From NCBI RefSeq assembly GCF_000003815.2, contig NC_049979.1, forward strand, positions 32,967,140 through 33,031,139: DNA of 64,000 nucleotides, in the 5' to 3' direction. A program made the translations under genes and the position numbers. How positions within the stretch are numbered: the stretch's first letter is position 1; the number at the start of each line of letters is the position of its first letter. Positions 36,560-46,978 of the stretch are shown piece after piece. The notes beneath the pieces were generated by a model. The model worked only from the letters and a program-made list of their open reading frames with translations. It did not search any database and had not been told where the DNA came from. Source of the stretch: Branchiostoma floridae (lineage: Eukaryota; Chordata; Leptocardii; Amphioxiformes; Branchiostomatidae).

Positions 36560-37472
36560 TTAACTCTATTCAGACGGGGGGGGGGGTGGTTAAGCCAGAA
36601 CGGCTTATGCTAGAGCCACCAAATTTGGTGAGTTTTGCTTGAATATTGTAAGCAACAATTTCAAGAAGTGTGGCAAATTGCCCACTTTTTTTCTTGTTGC
36701 CATGGCAACTGTTTGTTCACAAGCACTTTTGCCAAAATCGCTAATTTTGGTTCTAACATTTCTTTTTTTTCACGTTTATTTGCTATATTACTGCTGCTTT
36801 CTTCCATAAATAAAATTTTATGTTATTAAGAATATATTTCATAATTTGTTATGCATAAATTATGCAAATTTGATGACGTCATCTGCCCAAAATCAAAGAT
36901 GGTTGACCGTATGGCCAGATCAAGAAAAACTAGCTTATAATCCTTAGAATTCGTAACCATCTGGTATTTTTTCATCAAAAACCATCTAAATGAATGTATT
37001 TAGTCGATTTCCATTGTCTTTTGTGATTATTTGTTGCAAAAAAGTAACTTTGAAAATTCAAGGTGATGGATATAACATGGCGGAGCCCAACTGGTATCTA
37101 AGATGCGCATGACGTCATTTTTTGACGTCAATTTTACGTCATTGATGTTGCTATTGGCAACACAAGTAGGAACAAACATTATCATTTCGTTATCTGCACT
37201 TGCTGTTGCATTTTTGGAGCAAAACTTGAAGTTTTCTGAGAATACCCTATTTTCATAAGTCGGGCCAATATCAAATTGATGACGTCATAATTACGTCATA
37301 TTACGTCAACGTAACGTCAAACGTCTTATACTTGTCAGATATTATGTCTATATCATCTACAAAAATTTGGTGGCCATACGACATGTCTTTCAAGAGTTAT
37401 CGGACTGAGAGTTGGAGGGCCTCAAAGCCCAGTCCCAGGATGACCAAAAAAGCCCAGTCTGAATAGTGTTAA
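36560..37472. repeat. MITE family A, full-length copy
   Basis: TTAACTCTATTCAGACGGGG with a G tract at the left; CCCAGTCTGAATAGTGTTAA at the right. A perfect X-box palindrome lies at 36696-36709, TGACGTCA clusters near 37110, and ACATGGCGGAGCC near 37075. Confidence 0.8.
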
Positions 37473-38173
37473 TTCACTTTAGGGTACAGTGCTGCCAACT
37501 TTTAATTTACAGAATGCTATCCAGTCCATTAAGTTGACATATTGCATGCAAGTATGTTAGCCATATCGGAATACAATTTTTTTTTAAAATCAGTTCAGTT
37601 AACTAACATATATACCACCACCTAAACAATATATGATATATATAAACAATCAAATTGCATTAAGTGTTTAAATACCTGAATAATAAGAACAGCCAAGTGA
37701 CTCTGTTGACAAAAATCCTTTTAGCAATAGCTACTAAAAGGTCTTGAGAAGGCAACGAAGCTGAGGAGAATACAGTGGCAGAAGGAGCCAAAGAACACAT
37801 GTCATTGGCAATCAAACAAGGTTTATTACGAGGAATGGTGTCATTTATTATAAATTTTATTTTGTTTTATATAAGATGTACTTAAATTATATAGATTATC
37901 ATCAATAATCATAATCATCAAATTTAAATATCATAATTAAATACGATTTTTATCATGTGTATTATGTACAGTTAATAATTTGATGCAATATTGGTAGATT
38001 TGAAATGTTAGTATGAATGCCTACCTATGCATTACGTGTTTTGTTCTAGAAAGGTTGATAGCAAAAAAAATTAAAAGTTCCTAAGTATTGCCAAACGAGA
38101 ACTGTCACCATGTTTGTGAAACTTCAGGTACATGTTCGATACAGGTCAAGAGCATCATGTATACATGACACGG
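37473..38173. other. no gene recognised
   Basis: Very AT-rich spacer before the LTR element; nothing supported. Confidence 0.5.
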
Positions 38174-38349
38174 TGCGACAGAGTCACTGTAATAGTTTTA
38201 GGCATGCCCAGGGTTAACTGCGCATGAGCAGAGAGGAGGGGTTCAGGAGACGGAGAGTTTGGCAGTGTGAAGTCCTGCTATGTAGATTTAGAGGTTTCAT
38301 GGATTAAAAGAGCAACATCGGAAAAACAGCGTCGGTCTATCTAGTGACA
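38174..38349 (+). repeat. 5' LTR
   Basis: It begins TGCGACAGAGTCACTG and ends AGTGACA (TG...CA), two bases before the primer-binding site. Its first 104 bases recur at 40744-40847. Confidence 0.8.
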
Positions 38350-38351
38350 AG

Positions 38352-38369
38352 TGGTGTCAGAAATGGGAT
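38352..38369 (+). promoter_or_regulatory. primer-binding site
   Basis: TGGTGTCAGAAATGGGAT lies two bases past the LTR. TGG followed by the complement of a tRNA 3' end is the expected form; it resembles a Leu/Ser-type tRNA primer. The exact tRNA was not checked. Confidence 0.65.
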
Positions 38370-38724
38370 AAAATTCACGGAAGGTCTACGACCGGTAAGC
38401 CTTAGCCTCCGGAACTTCCCGAACGGAACTTTTCATGCAGTAGAGACGAACGAGAGTGGCCATTAGCCAAGCCATGAGTAGGAAGTTTGGAAGGCTATCC
38501 GACTGGCCAAGTTGTTGATGTACCCTACTGCTGAGGAAGGGAAGGGCAAAGACTTTCAACCATACTTTCAGTGAGGATTTCTTAATTGGATGCATATAGA
38601 ACCAATTCGTATGGCAACAAACATCTTCTTTGTGTGTGCATGATATCAAGCCAGCGAAAAGAACGTTAAAACAAATCATTAAACTGTAGAGCGTCAAAAA
38701 AAAAGAAAAAAAAATGAAAGGAAG

Positions 38725-39957
38725 ATGGAAGAATACATCGAGGCAGGTTCGAAACTAGGCCTGAAGGAGGAGGCTTTGCAAACGTATGTGCAGCAGGCAC
38801 TGGAGAGGGATTAGAGAGCCAAGGAAAGAGAAATGCAAAAGTTGAAGTTAGAAGCCGAAGAGACAGAGAAGGAAAGACAGGTAGAGATGGAGAAACTGCA
38901 GTTAGAAGCTGGGAAGCTGAAGTTAGAAGCTGAGAAAGAGAAGTTAGAAGCTGAAGAGAAAGAGAAGGAACTGCATGTAGAGATGGAGAATCTGAAGATG
39001 GAAGCTGAAGGGAACGAGAAGGAACGGCAGGTAGAGATAGAGAAGCTGAAGTTACAAGCTGAGGACAAGAAGAAAGAAAGGCAGGAGACGGAAGTGGAAC
39101 GGCGAGACCAGCTGGAGATGAGACAGCTGGGGCCAGAGAGGGGTGTAGCCGCAGAAACGGAAAGTGTTCGGGCTAAGATACCCAAGCTTCCAGCCTTCGA
39201 GGATGGCACGGACGACCTCGATGCCTTTCTACAGAGGTTCGAGAGGATCGCAACCTCCAACGGCTGGAAGGAGACAACATGGGCCTCCACCTTAAGTGCT
39301 TTGCTCAACGGAACGGCACTGGAAGTCTATTCTCGGCTTAATGACTATGACGCCCGGGATTACAACAAGGTGAAGGAGGCACTTATGAAGCGCTACAATC
39401 TTACGGAAGACGGATTCCGGGCCAAGTTCCGTCATAACCAACCAGAAAAGGGGGAGAGTCCGGAACAGTTTCTGGTGCGACTGACCAAGTACCTAGACCG
39501 CTGGGTAGATTTGTCCGAGACGACCAGAGACTATGAGTCCCTCCCGGACTTGTTCATCAGGGAACAGTTCATGGAGGCGTGTCCAGTAGACTTGGCCACC
39601 CACGTACGAGAGCGAGCCCTGCAGTCCATGAAAGAGATGGCAGATATGGCTCAGCACTTCCTAGAGGCTCACAAGCGGGAACTGGCAACCCGGGTGGACA
39701 CGGTGGAAGTTAACAATCCCGGAGGTGCCCGCGTTGTCAAGAAGTGCTACAACTGTAACAGCCCGGAGCACTTGGCCAGGGCCTGCCCGCAAGTGAGACA
39801 ACTGATGGGGCCGTCCCAAGCGACGTCATTATACGCCAGCAACGGAAAAGTGAGAGGGTACGAGTGCGACGGAGAAGTCGAGGGAACACCGGTGACTATG
39901 TCGTTAGACACGGGAAGTTCTGTCAGGGGACCACATCCGCAGGGGACTGGAGTATAG
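38725..39957 (+). CDS. retrotransposon Gag with zinc knuckle and start of protease; one internal TAG
   Basis: The frame opens at ATG 38725 ([19 protein letters not shown]) and is interrupted by TAG at 38812-38814. It then runs open for 374 codons from ATG 38833 to TAG 39955. A highly charged coiled coil of repeated KLx[14 protein letters not shown] units covers about the first 100 residues after 38833. A capsid-like helical region follows ([56 protein letters not shown]), then a CCHC knuckle ([14 protein letters not shown]), then the aspartic-protease start SLDTGSS. After that the protein leaves the family pattern and stops within about 15 residues. Gag packages the element RNA in cytoplasmic particles. 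The TAG may be a mutation or a readthrough codon; the rest of the frame is undamaged. Confidence 0.85.
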
Positions 39958-39984
39958 CCTCCACCAATAACGGACCAGCATTCG

Positions 39985-40396
39985 GTTGCCATAGAGACGG
40001 AGGAGGTCGCGGGGGTTACAGGCGGGACGGGGACTACGACACGAGCCAAGGATTCACGTATGGAGGGAGCCAGCGTGGCTTTGTCCCAGGATATCGTGAC
40101 ATGCACAACCACGGTGGCTGCCGGGGGCCGGGGACCAGGAAACTATATGGCCCGCCTGTCCGCACTAACTACCGCCTGATCGTGAAGAACTTGACCAGTC
40201 GCTGTAGCTGGCAGGACTTGAAGGATTACATGAGGGAAGCTGGAGAAGTCACCTATGCTGATGTGCACAAGCAGAACAGGAATGAGGGGATTGTGGAACT
40301 CGCCACCTACCCAGACATGGAGAATGCCTGGCGTAAGCTTGACGGGACTGAAATCTATGGTTGTAAGATGTAACTGGTGGAGTCTAGGCCTGCATG
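39985..40396 (+). pseudogene. captured, intronless RRM2 of an SR splicing factor (SRSF4/5/6 type)
   Basis: In the frame ending at TAA 40371-40373, a Gly/Arg-rich linker ([17 protein letters not shown]) leads into [20 protein letters not shown], then [39 protein letters not shown] and [10 protein letters not shown]. This is RRM2 of the SRSF4/5/6 group, including the pseudo-RRM signature SWQDLKD. Past the stop the same frame still reads LVESRPA, the expected continuation of the host protein, so the TAA is a late lesion. The segment has no introns, shares the gag orientation and sits where pol should be, as expected if a host mRNA was copied into the element. The same frame is open from 39864, so it overlaps the end of gag by about 90 bases in the -1 frame. 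Where the host sequence starts is uncertain by tens of bases. Confidence 0.85.
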
Positions 40397-40743
40397 AAGC
40401 ACTACCGATGTGGTGAATTATCAAAGAAAAGGACTGATGAATATGGACTTGAGAATTGTTACCGCATGGAAAAATACGGACACTAGAGTAGCCTTGCCTG
40501 TTAAAAAAAGAAAAGGGTAGTTCTGAGTTATTAGACGTTTAACTTTGTTATTAGATATTCTAGGTCGCCGACGTTTCGAACGGACACTTGGACTTTAGTT
40601 TGATGGCAGTAGTTTGGTAATAGTAGTAATCTGTTATGTCAATATCTGTACAATGCATGCCTACAGGACTCACACTGCAAAAGGATGTTTCTTGGAGTAG
40701 TGATGATTGTAACGAGTGTATCAATCAAAGAAACAGGGGCAAA

Positions 40744-40847
40744 TGTGACAGAGTCACTGTAATAGTTTTAGGCATGCCCAGGGTTAACTGCGCATGAGCA
40801 GAGAGGAGGGGTTCAGGAGACGGAGAGTTTGGCAGTGTGAAGCCCTG
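40744..40847 (+). repeat. 3' LTR fragment
   Basis: It begins TGTGACAGAGTCACTG and matches the first 104 bases of the 5' LTR with two differences by eye, then diverges into unrelated sequence. Confidence 0.85.
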
Positions 40848-40954
40848 AGTGTACACAAAGGCAGGTCACAGAGATTTTGATTTTGGCTTCACCTTTTCTG
40901 TTGACCAAATTATACCTATTGTATCAATATGTTGCCTTTCTTGAATGAATGTTG

Positions 40955-41642
40955 AATTCAAACGGGGGGGGGTGAGGCCTGCACCAACTTTGATGTCGTA
41001 TAGCGACAGAACGGCTTATGCTAGAGCAACGAACTTTTATGAGTTTTCTTAAACTGCTGTTGGCAACAATTTCACAAAGTTTGACACATTTTCAAATTTC
41101 ATGTTGCCATGGCAACCGTTTGTTTTGCCAAAAATCGCTAATTTTGGTTCTAACAATATATTTTTCACGTTTATTTGCTATATTTCTGCTATTTTTTTAC
41201 ATGAATAAAATCTTATGTTATTTTGAAAATATTTCAAAATTAAATATGAACTTCAGTATAACATGGCGGCGCCCAAATGGTATCTTAGATGTGCATGACG
41301 TCATTTAATGACGTCATTTGACGTCATTGATGTTGCTATTGGCAACAAAAGTCGTAAAAAATTATCATTCTGTCATTTTCACTTGCTGAAACAAAACAAA
41401 AAAATTTGCATTTGGAGGAAAACTTTCTGATCGTACTTTTTTTTATTGGTCCGGCAAATACAATCGATTGATGACCTCAAAATTACGTCATATTACGCCA
41501 TCGAAACGTCAAATTTTTTTGTACGTGTTAGATAATATGTTCATACTATTTATTGAAAATTTGCTGGCCATACAACACGGTGTTCAAGAGTTAAAGGCCT
41601 TAGAAGTAGAGGGCCTCAAAAGCCTGGTCTGAATGGGGTTAA
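40955..41642. repeat. MITE family A, right end and interior
   Basis: The left end is damaged (TTCAAACGGGGGG). The right end GGTCTGAATGGGGTTAA is intact. A perfect X-box palindrome lies at 41103-41116 and three TGACGTCA-type sites in about 30 bases near 41297. Confidence 0.7.
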
Positions 41643-43535
41643 CGTACCCAAGTTTAGATTTTACTGTCAGCACTTTTTTCATGTGTTTAAGCTGCTACAG
41701 AGTCTAATCTAGGAACAAAATTTGCCCTCGATGAGGATGCCTCTCCCCCAAATCATTGTCACGGTCATGAACTATAACAGCCCGACCACATGTCGCCGAT
41801 CCCCAACACAGGTTGCACAAAATAGCCCTAGCTCCAAAAACCAAATGATTCATGACCTTCGGTCTCATGACCTTATATACGACAGAAGAGAGGAATTCTT
41901 CACACGCAATATTAGTCACAGCATGTCACAGCATGTCTGTATCTCTTGTCATAAGATAGTTTCAAATATTTCTTTGTTTTCCAAATCCATAAAAGGAACC
42001 GATGACTTCTCCAAANNNNNNNNNNNNNNNNNNNNNNNNNNNNNNNNNNNNNNNNNNNNNNNNNNNNNNNNNNNNNNNNNNNNNNNNNNNNNNNNNNNNN
42101 NNNNNNNNNNNNNNNNNNNNNNNNNNNNNNNNNNNNNNNNNNNNNNNNNNNNNNNNNNNNNNNNNNNNNNNNNNNNNNNNNNNNNNNNNNNNNNNNNNNN
42201 NNNNNNNNNNNNNNNNNNNNNNNNNNNNNNNNNNNNNAGTTTAGACGAGTGATGACCCGCTGTAGAACGAGTCAGATCTAAACCGAGTTTCCCTGTAAGA
42301 AAATAATCGAGCAGCTAAACATGGACTTAAATTGACTTTTTCCGCTAGAAAATCAGACCTCACACACTCACATCTTTCTTCTTTTTAGCTCCTTACTTGG
42401 TGCTCAGCTAAGTAAATCAACTTTGCTGTTTTAAATCGTAATTGCGTCAATGTGTCTCCAATAGTATCATATTTCTGATGCCGCCGACGCAAATTTCCGT
42501 CTCGTAAACAGTCTTTGCCTTCAAGAAGGGTCTTAGTGCTTTATTTCTGAGCCCTTGTCATAACTTTTTATGTCTACATGAAGGGTGAATTGGTGTCTGA
42601 AGGGGCAAAGAGTCCACAAATTTTTTGCTACCAGACTCCATCTGTATGTAAATCCGACACTCTACTCAGGTCGCACATCAATAATGTCATGCATGTGAGA
42701 AGTATCAAATACATACATATATTATCGACCTGGCCGTAAGAAGCTTACATTTGTACATTTGTAAGCTTGTACATTTACAAGTACAATAGCTATTGTCTGC
42801 TCGAGCGTCTACTGAAACAACTGACGTTGTGAGTAAGTTTGTCAGACCCTGACCGACTGACTCCCGACTCCACTAACACCGTACGTGAATGACAATGCCT
42901 GTCGCTTGTCTGTGTTTCTAAGCCATGTTACCAGCCCCTCCTTCAATAATAAACTGTCCAAAAAAGGCAAAAATGTGGTGAGAGTGGAAGAGGTAAAAGT
43001 CAGGTCCTATGCCTCACCTTGGTTTCAGGCCAGAAATATCTGAAAAGTTATTTCCAAAGTGCTCAAACCCTTATATATATAACTGGCATACAAATAGTAC
43101 AAGTAGTCCAGAAATAGCAGCCGAGGCTGAATTGTTTCAGACTTTACAAACGAGTTAAAAGCATATACATTTCACGGGCTTTACATCAAAATAGATTAAA
43201 ACATGACAATTATTGCGATTATAATTCTATAGATTGGCAAGAAATCGTTAGAAATTATCAAGTAATATAATATAAAACCAACATTGAAGAATGAAGAAGA
43301 ATACCGACTAGAGAATAACAATGAAGATAATCTCCTTACAAACAACTACTACATGAATTGATACAATTGGACTCTTTTTTACATTATGTAGTAGACGGGT
43401 TTACAAAATAAAATCATCTACCAACAAAAGACTTTCTGTCTTTATCTGAGAGCCATCAATGCTCGGACGGGGGTACTTCTAAATTTATAACGCAGTCGTA
43501 TACAAGCTCAGGGACGGGAAATATAAATTGTAGGA
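41643..43535. other. no gene recognised; contains a 222-N gap
   Basis: The gap is 42016-42237. Mixed composition with no conserved exon that I can identify. A small ACATTTGTACATTTGTAAGC palindromic stretch lies near 42749. Confidence 0.4.
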
Positions 43536-44448
43536 CTACGTGTTGACTAGACGTGCCAAATACGGGACAGCGCTGTTTCTATATCGCTCTGTTCTACAAT
43601 GAGCCAAGTCCAAATTGTTTGAGGAACAAGTCTGTGTGCCACTAATACTCTGTCTGTCCGGTGGCAGGAGTTGGCGGTACTGGCTGGATGTTAGCATTGA
43701 CTTAGAGAACTTCAGTGTCAGGTTCTCACGCCTCTGGTGAAGGGAGGGTAGGCCGAGCTGGGAGCAAGCTTCAGCATAGCTGGTGTAACTAGCTCCCAGG
43801 ATTATTTGCATTGCTCTACGTTGGATTCTCCCGAGTTTGTTGGACAGAGATGTTGTCACTCCGGGATGCCATACCGGTGCTGTGTAGTCGATGATCGGAC
43901 ACACGTAGGTGGTGTACACGATGACAAGGTCTTCAATACCGATGTGGAAGTGTTTAACTTGAGAAAGAACTAACGCTGACTGGATTCAGAGTACATGTAG
44001 TCCACGTGGGCATTCGACTTCAGGTTATACATGATCAAGCACCAAGAATCTTCATTGTATGAACCTGTCGGAGTTCGTTGTTGTTGATTTTGAGAGGGGG
44101 TAGTATGGACACTGACTTGCTGAACTTCAAGTGTAGAACTTGAAATCTTCCAGGATGTAGTACCATGCTGTTTCAGAAGACCATTTCTCCAGGTCAGGTT
44201 CTGATCTCTAGCAGGTTTAAATCGTCCTCAGATTTCCATCTTTTGGCTGAGATTTGAGGTGCCGCACTGCCACAAAAATCAGAGGCCCAAGAAGGTAGGT
44301 CGCGCGTTATGGTGGCACTGTCGGAGAGGGTTCCATGATAACGGACAACTTGGCGTCTCCCCGTATGGAAGTCAATGATCCACGACGTAAGAGACGGACG
44401 CAAATCCTTCCTTGATCCAAACCAGAATTGGTCAGTAATCTTTTCCAA
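43536..44448 (-). pseudogene. decayed non-LTR reverse transcriptase with frameshifts
   Basis: The upstream block (44448-44194) reads SLTSWIIDFHTGRRQVVRYH and ends WKSEDDLNLLEIRT, where SEDD replaces the expected VDD. The downstream block (43919-43536) reads VYTTYVCPIIDYTAPVWHPG and RIQRRAMQIILGASYTSYAE, the tail region. Between them the same element continues in broken frames (VSVHTTPSQNQQRTP; VLSQVKHFHIGIEDL). The catalytic change and the frameshifts mark it as dead. Confidence 0.75.
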
Positions 44449-45031
44449 CCAGGTGCTTTATTCCACCCCCTCCAATCTTCTGTTAGAGTCGGAGAAAAAT
44501 CCTACATAACCAATGACTCCAGTCTATGGCACTCTGGCCAAATTTACTCACAAAATGGTGCACGTATCGTCATATGACGCTTCGGTACACCTCATCTGAG
44601 TAGAAGACAGAGTTACAGTCCTGAGTTACAGTCTTTGCTGTTCTTCTTCCCACAGTGGAGCAAGATCTGGCCCTTCTTTTATGAATTATAGAAGAAATAA
44701 AAACGTCCCGAGAAGCTACAAAAACTTCACATGCCGCGAGCACTCGGAATTTAAATCCGGCGGGTCGCTCGAAAATGGCATCGCCCGTTAGAAAGGCAAC
44801 GAGCCGTCTAAAACGGAAATTTGCGCCGCCGACTCCTATTGATGTTTTATGTTTTTTTCTTAATCATCTTGTCACAGACTGAAGCTCAGATTCTTTGCCT
44901 ACTTTACTGCCGATCGTCATTCTTGGCACTTTGGCAAGAGCCTTTATCTGCGCTACTTGAAGTCCTCCAGGCAATGAGCAAAGTTTTAATCGGGCAAAGG
45001 AATACACACTATGTCATGGTCTCCATTTTCC

Positions 45032-45037
45032 TTTATT
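45032..45037 (-). terminator. AATAAA overlapping the Gal3ST-like stop codon
   Basis: The minus strand reads AGAAAATAAAGG; the stop TAA is inside the AATAAA hexamer. Confidence 0.45.
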
Positions 45038-46978
45038 TTCTAATTGACTTTTTATACATCTGTTTAAGTTCTTGTGTGAATGGTACTTCGGCCTTGGCCA
45101 TGTGAACACAAATTTTATTTTGCATTTCAAAGTCGTTTAATACAATGCCCAGAACAGATACTCCGGGGGGCTGAAAAAATCTAAAATTCTCATCTTTTAT
45201 ATTCGAGCTTATCCTACGTGTGTTTATACACTTTGCTTCCAGATCCTTATTCTTCTGTTGTAGCACATTTAGTTCTTTCTTCCAATTATATGGGAGCTGC
45301 GAAAGCTTTTCCCATAATGATCTATTAAAATGGTCAAACAGCATACTGTCTGCTTTGTTCCATTGTCTTATCTTTTCTTCCACATTCTTGGTAAGTTCTT
45401 CGGTAGAATTAGTTTCCCTTTCATTCAGCTTAAAATATGTTATGTCATTGATATCCCAGCAAAGTGTATGCTTTAAAAGCACCATGGACTCTTCGAAATG
45501 GTCGGAAACTAAAACAAGTGAAAATATCCTGTCAAGATAATCGATAGCATTTCTTATAGAAGCTTCTGACGCAAGCTGATGAGGGTCGTATCCCAAGTCA
45601 AAAAACATTGGGTTACGAGAAAAGCGTGTCTTACTATATCTTCCTACATAATACGACGGGTCGTCAAGAAAGGCTTCCATGGCATTCTCTTTGGTAATAT
45701 GAAATTTTCTTCTAAGTTGAAAATACTCAAACGCCGATCTGAATATTTTGCCGGGACTTCGGACCACTGTTATATAAACTGAGTCGTTTGGCATAAGATC
45801 CCTGATGTTCTCATAATGGAAGCGAGTGTGGTGACATAATATATTGTAGTTGGTGTTTCCCTTGTTTGTGTTTTCCTTGTTTGTGTTTTCTTGTAACACT
45901 GATCCCTTCTCAAAGTACCAAGGATATTGAAACCTATGGCCAGTGCGTGGTAAGGCAAAAGAAAGGTTATTGTCGAGTCCGTAGCGCATCAGGATATTTT
46001 GAACTGTAGAACCAGCCGTTTTGTGCGTCTTCAAGAACACAATGTTTGACTTGGCTGAACATTTTCCAACGTTTGACATATCCACCTGAAATATGTTTCT
46101 GAAATAATGATATAAATAAACGTTGTAAGTACAGTTTTTGAATTTTAATTTATGTTATCAACATGATCACATGCACTGGCAGTTACAAAAAAATAAATCA
46201 AATGAAGAACTAATAACGAAAATAAATACAAGCAGATATAGGACATATTTCTCCAGCTCTCCACTGACTACCTAAATCAGTGTCCTGCAAACATGTCAAA
46301 CTTTCTAAAAGTATTTATCTCCATTTTTTCCGCTCTAAGTTACAGCTGTCCTATTTTAATCCCCTATGTAAACACGAAAACTTCCATATAGATTTCCTTG
46401 CAGAATAGATGATTCTGGCCACTCCATGAATATATAAAGTTATTTAATGAAACATTTTAGAATTCACCAATCAATATTTTCCAGCAACACCCTTTGAATG
46501 TAGTTAAATCAAAACTACTACAGCCAATANNNNNNNNNNNNNNNNNNNNNNNNNNNNNNNNNNNNNNNNNNNNNNNNNNNNNNNNNNNNNNNNNNNNNNN
46601 NNNNNNNNNNNNNNNNNNNNNNNNNNNNNNNNNNNNNNNNNNNNNNNNNNNNNNNNNNNNNNNNNNNNNNNNNNNNNNNNNNNNNTTTTCAAAATCAGCA
46701 GGATATAACTGCTGCATCGAAATGAAAAATTATGTAAGAACTGAAGACGACAACAAGGCTTTGATTTTACTATACACTGCATAGGAATAAAGGACCTAGT
46801 CATCCAATGGTTTCCAACCATATGAACTTGCATACCTTAAAAGTACCTCTCCAGCTGATACGTGTAGACCCACGTAGCGAAGTAACGCAAATAATAAGCC
46901 GACGATGACGACGAAGACAGCTCTCTTCTTCAACATAATAATGCGCCGGTACCTTGATTCTTCACAGTGTTTTTTCAT
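45033..46978 (-). CDS. galactose-3-O-sulfotransferase family (Gal3ST / galactosylceramide sulfotransferase-like), two exons
   Basis: Exon 1 is 46978-46847 (44 codons) and exon 2 is 46085-45033, joined in phase 0 (donor GAG/GTACTT, acceptor TTTCAG/GTGGAT), giving 394 residues. Vertebrate Gal3ST proteins are about 420-430. Exon 1 carries a basic stretch and one transmembrane segment (AVFVVIVGLLFALLRYVGL), as in Golgi type II enzymes. Exon 2 has the PAPS 5'-phosphosulfate loop (FLKTHKTAGSTVQNIL, about residues 61-76), CHHTRFHYENIRDLMP, and the 3'-phosphate-binding motif (VVRSPGKIFRSAFEYF, about 151-166). Expected reaction: transfer of sulfate from PAPS to C3 of a terminal galactose. Residues near 110-123 are a low-complexity ENTNK repeat not typical of the family. 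The 46530-46685 gap falls in the intron. The TAA stop lies inside an AATAAA hexamer. It sits between two divergent B4GALNT-like genes. Confidence 0.9.

Larger units (their letters stand above)
38174..40847 (+). mobile_element. short LTR retrotransposon (Ty3/gypsy-like gag) carrying a host SR-protein segment
   Basis: The order is a 5' LTR (38174-38349), a primer-binding site (38352), gag running into the start of a protease (38725-39957), an SR-factor RRM2 segment (about 39985-40396), about 350 bases of non-coding 3' region ending in a purine-rich stretch before 40744, and a 3' LTR fragment (40744-40847). The first 104 bases of the two LTRs differ at only two positions by eye, so the insertion is young. 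No reverse transcriptase, RNase H or integrase is present, so the copy is non-autonomous. The 3' LTR is truncated, so no target duplication can be scored. Base composition is clearly richer in G+C than the flanks. Confidence 0.85.

Noticed and set aside
38811-39308. 165-codon minus-strand open frame rich in Ser/Phe
   Set aside because: It is the antisense shadow of the gag coiled coil, whose repeated GAG/AAG codons keep the opposite strand open.
46504-46833. Open frames spanning N runs (also at 5.2, 8.4, 35, 42, 50 and 53.7 kb)
   Set aside because: They are open only because N cannot encode a stop.
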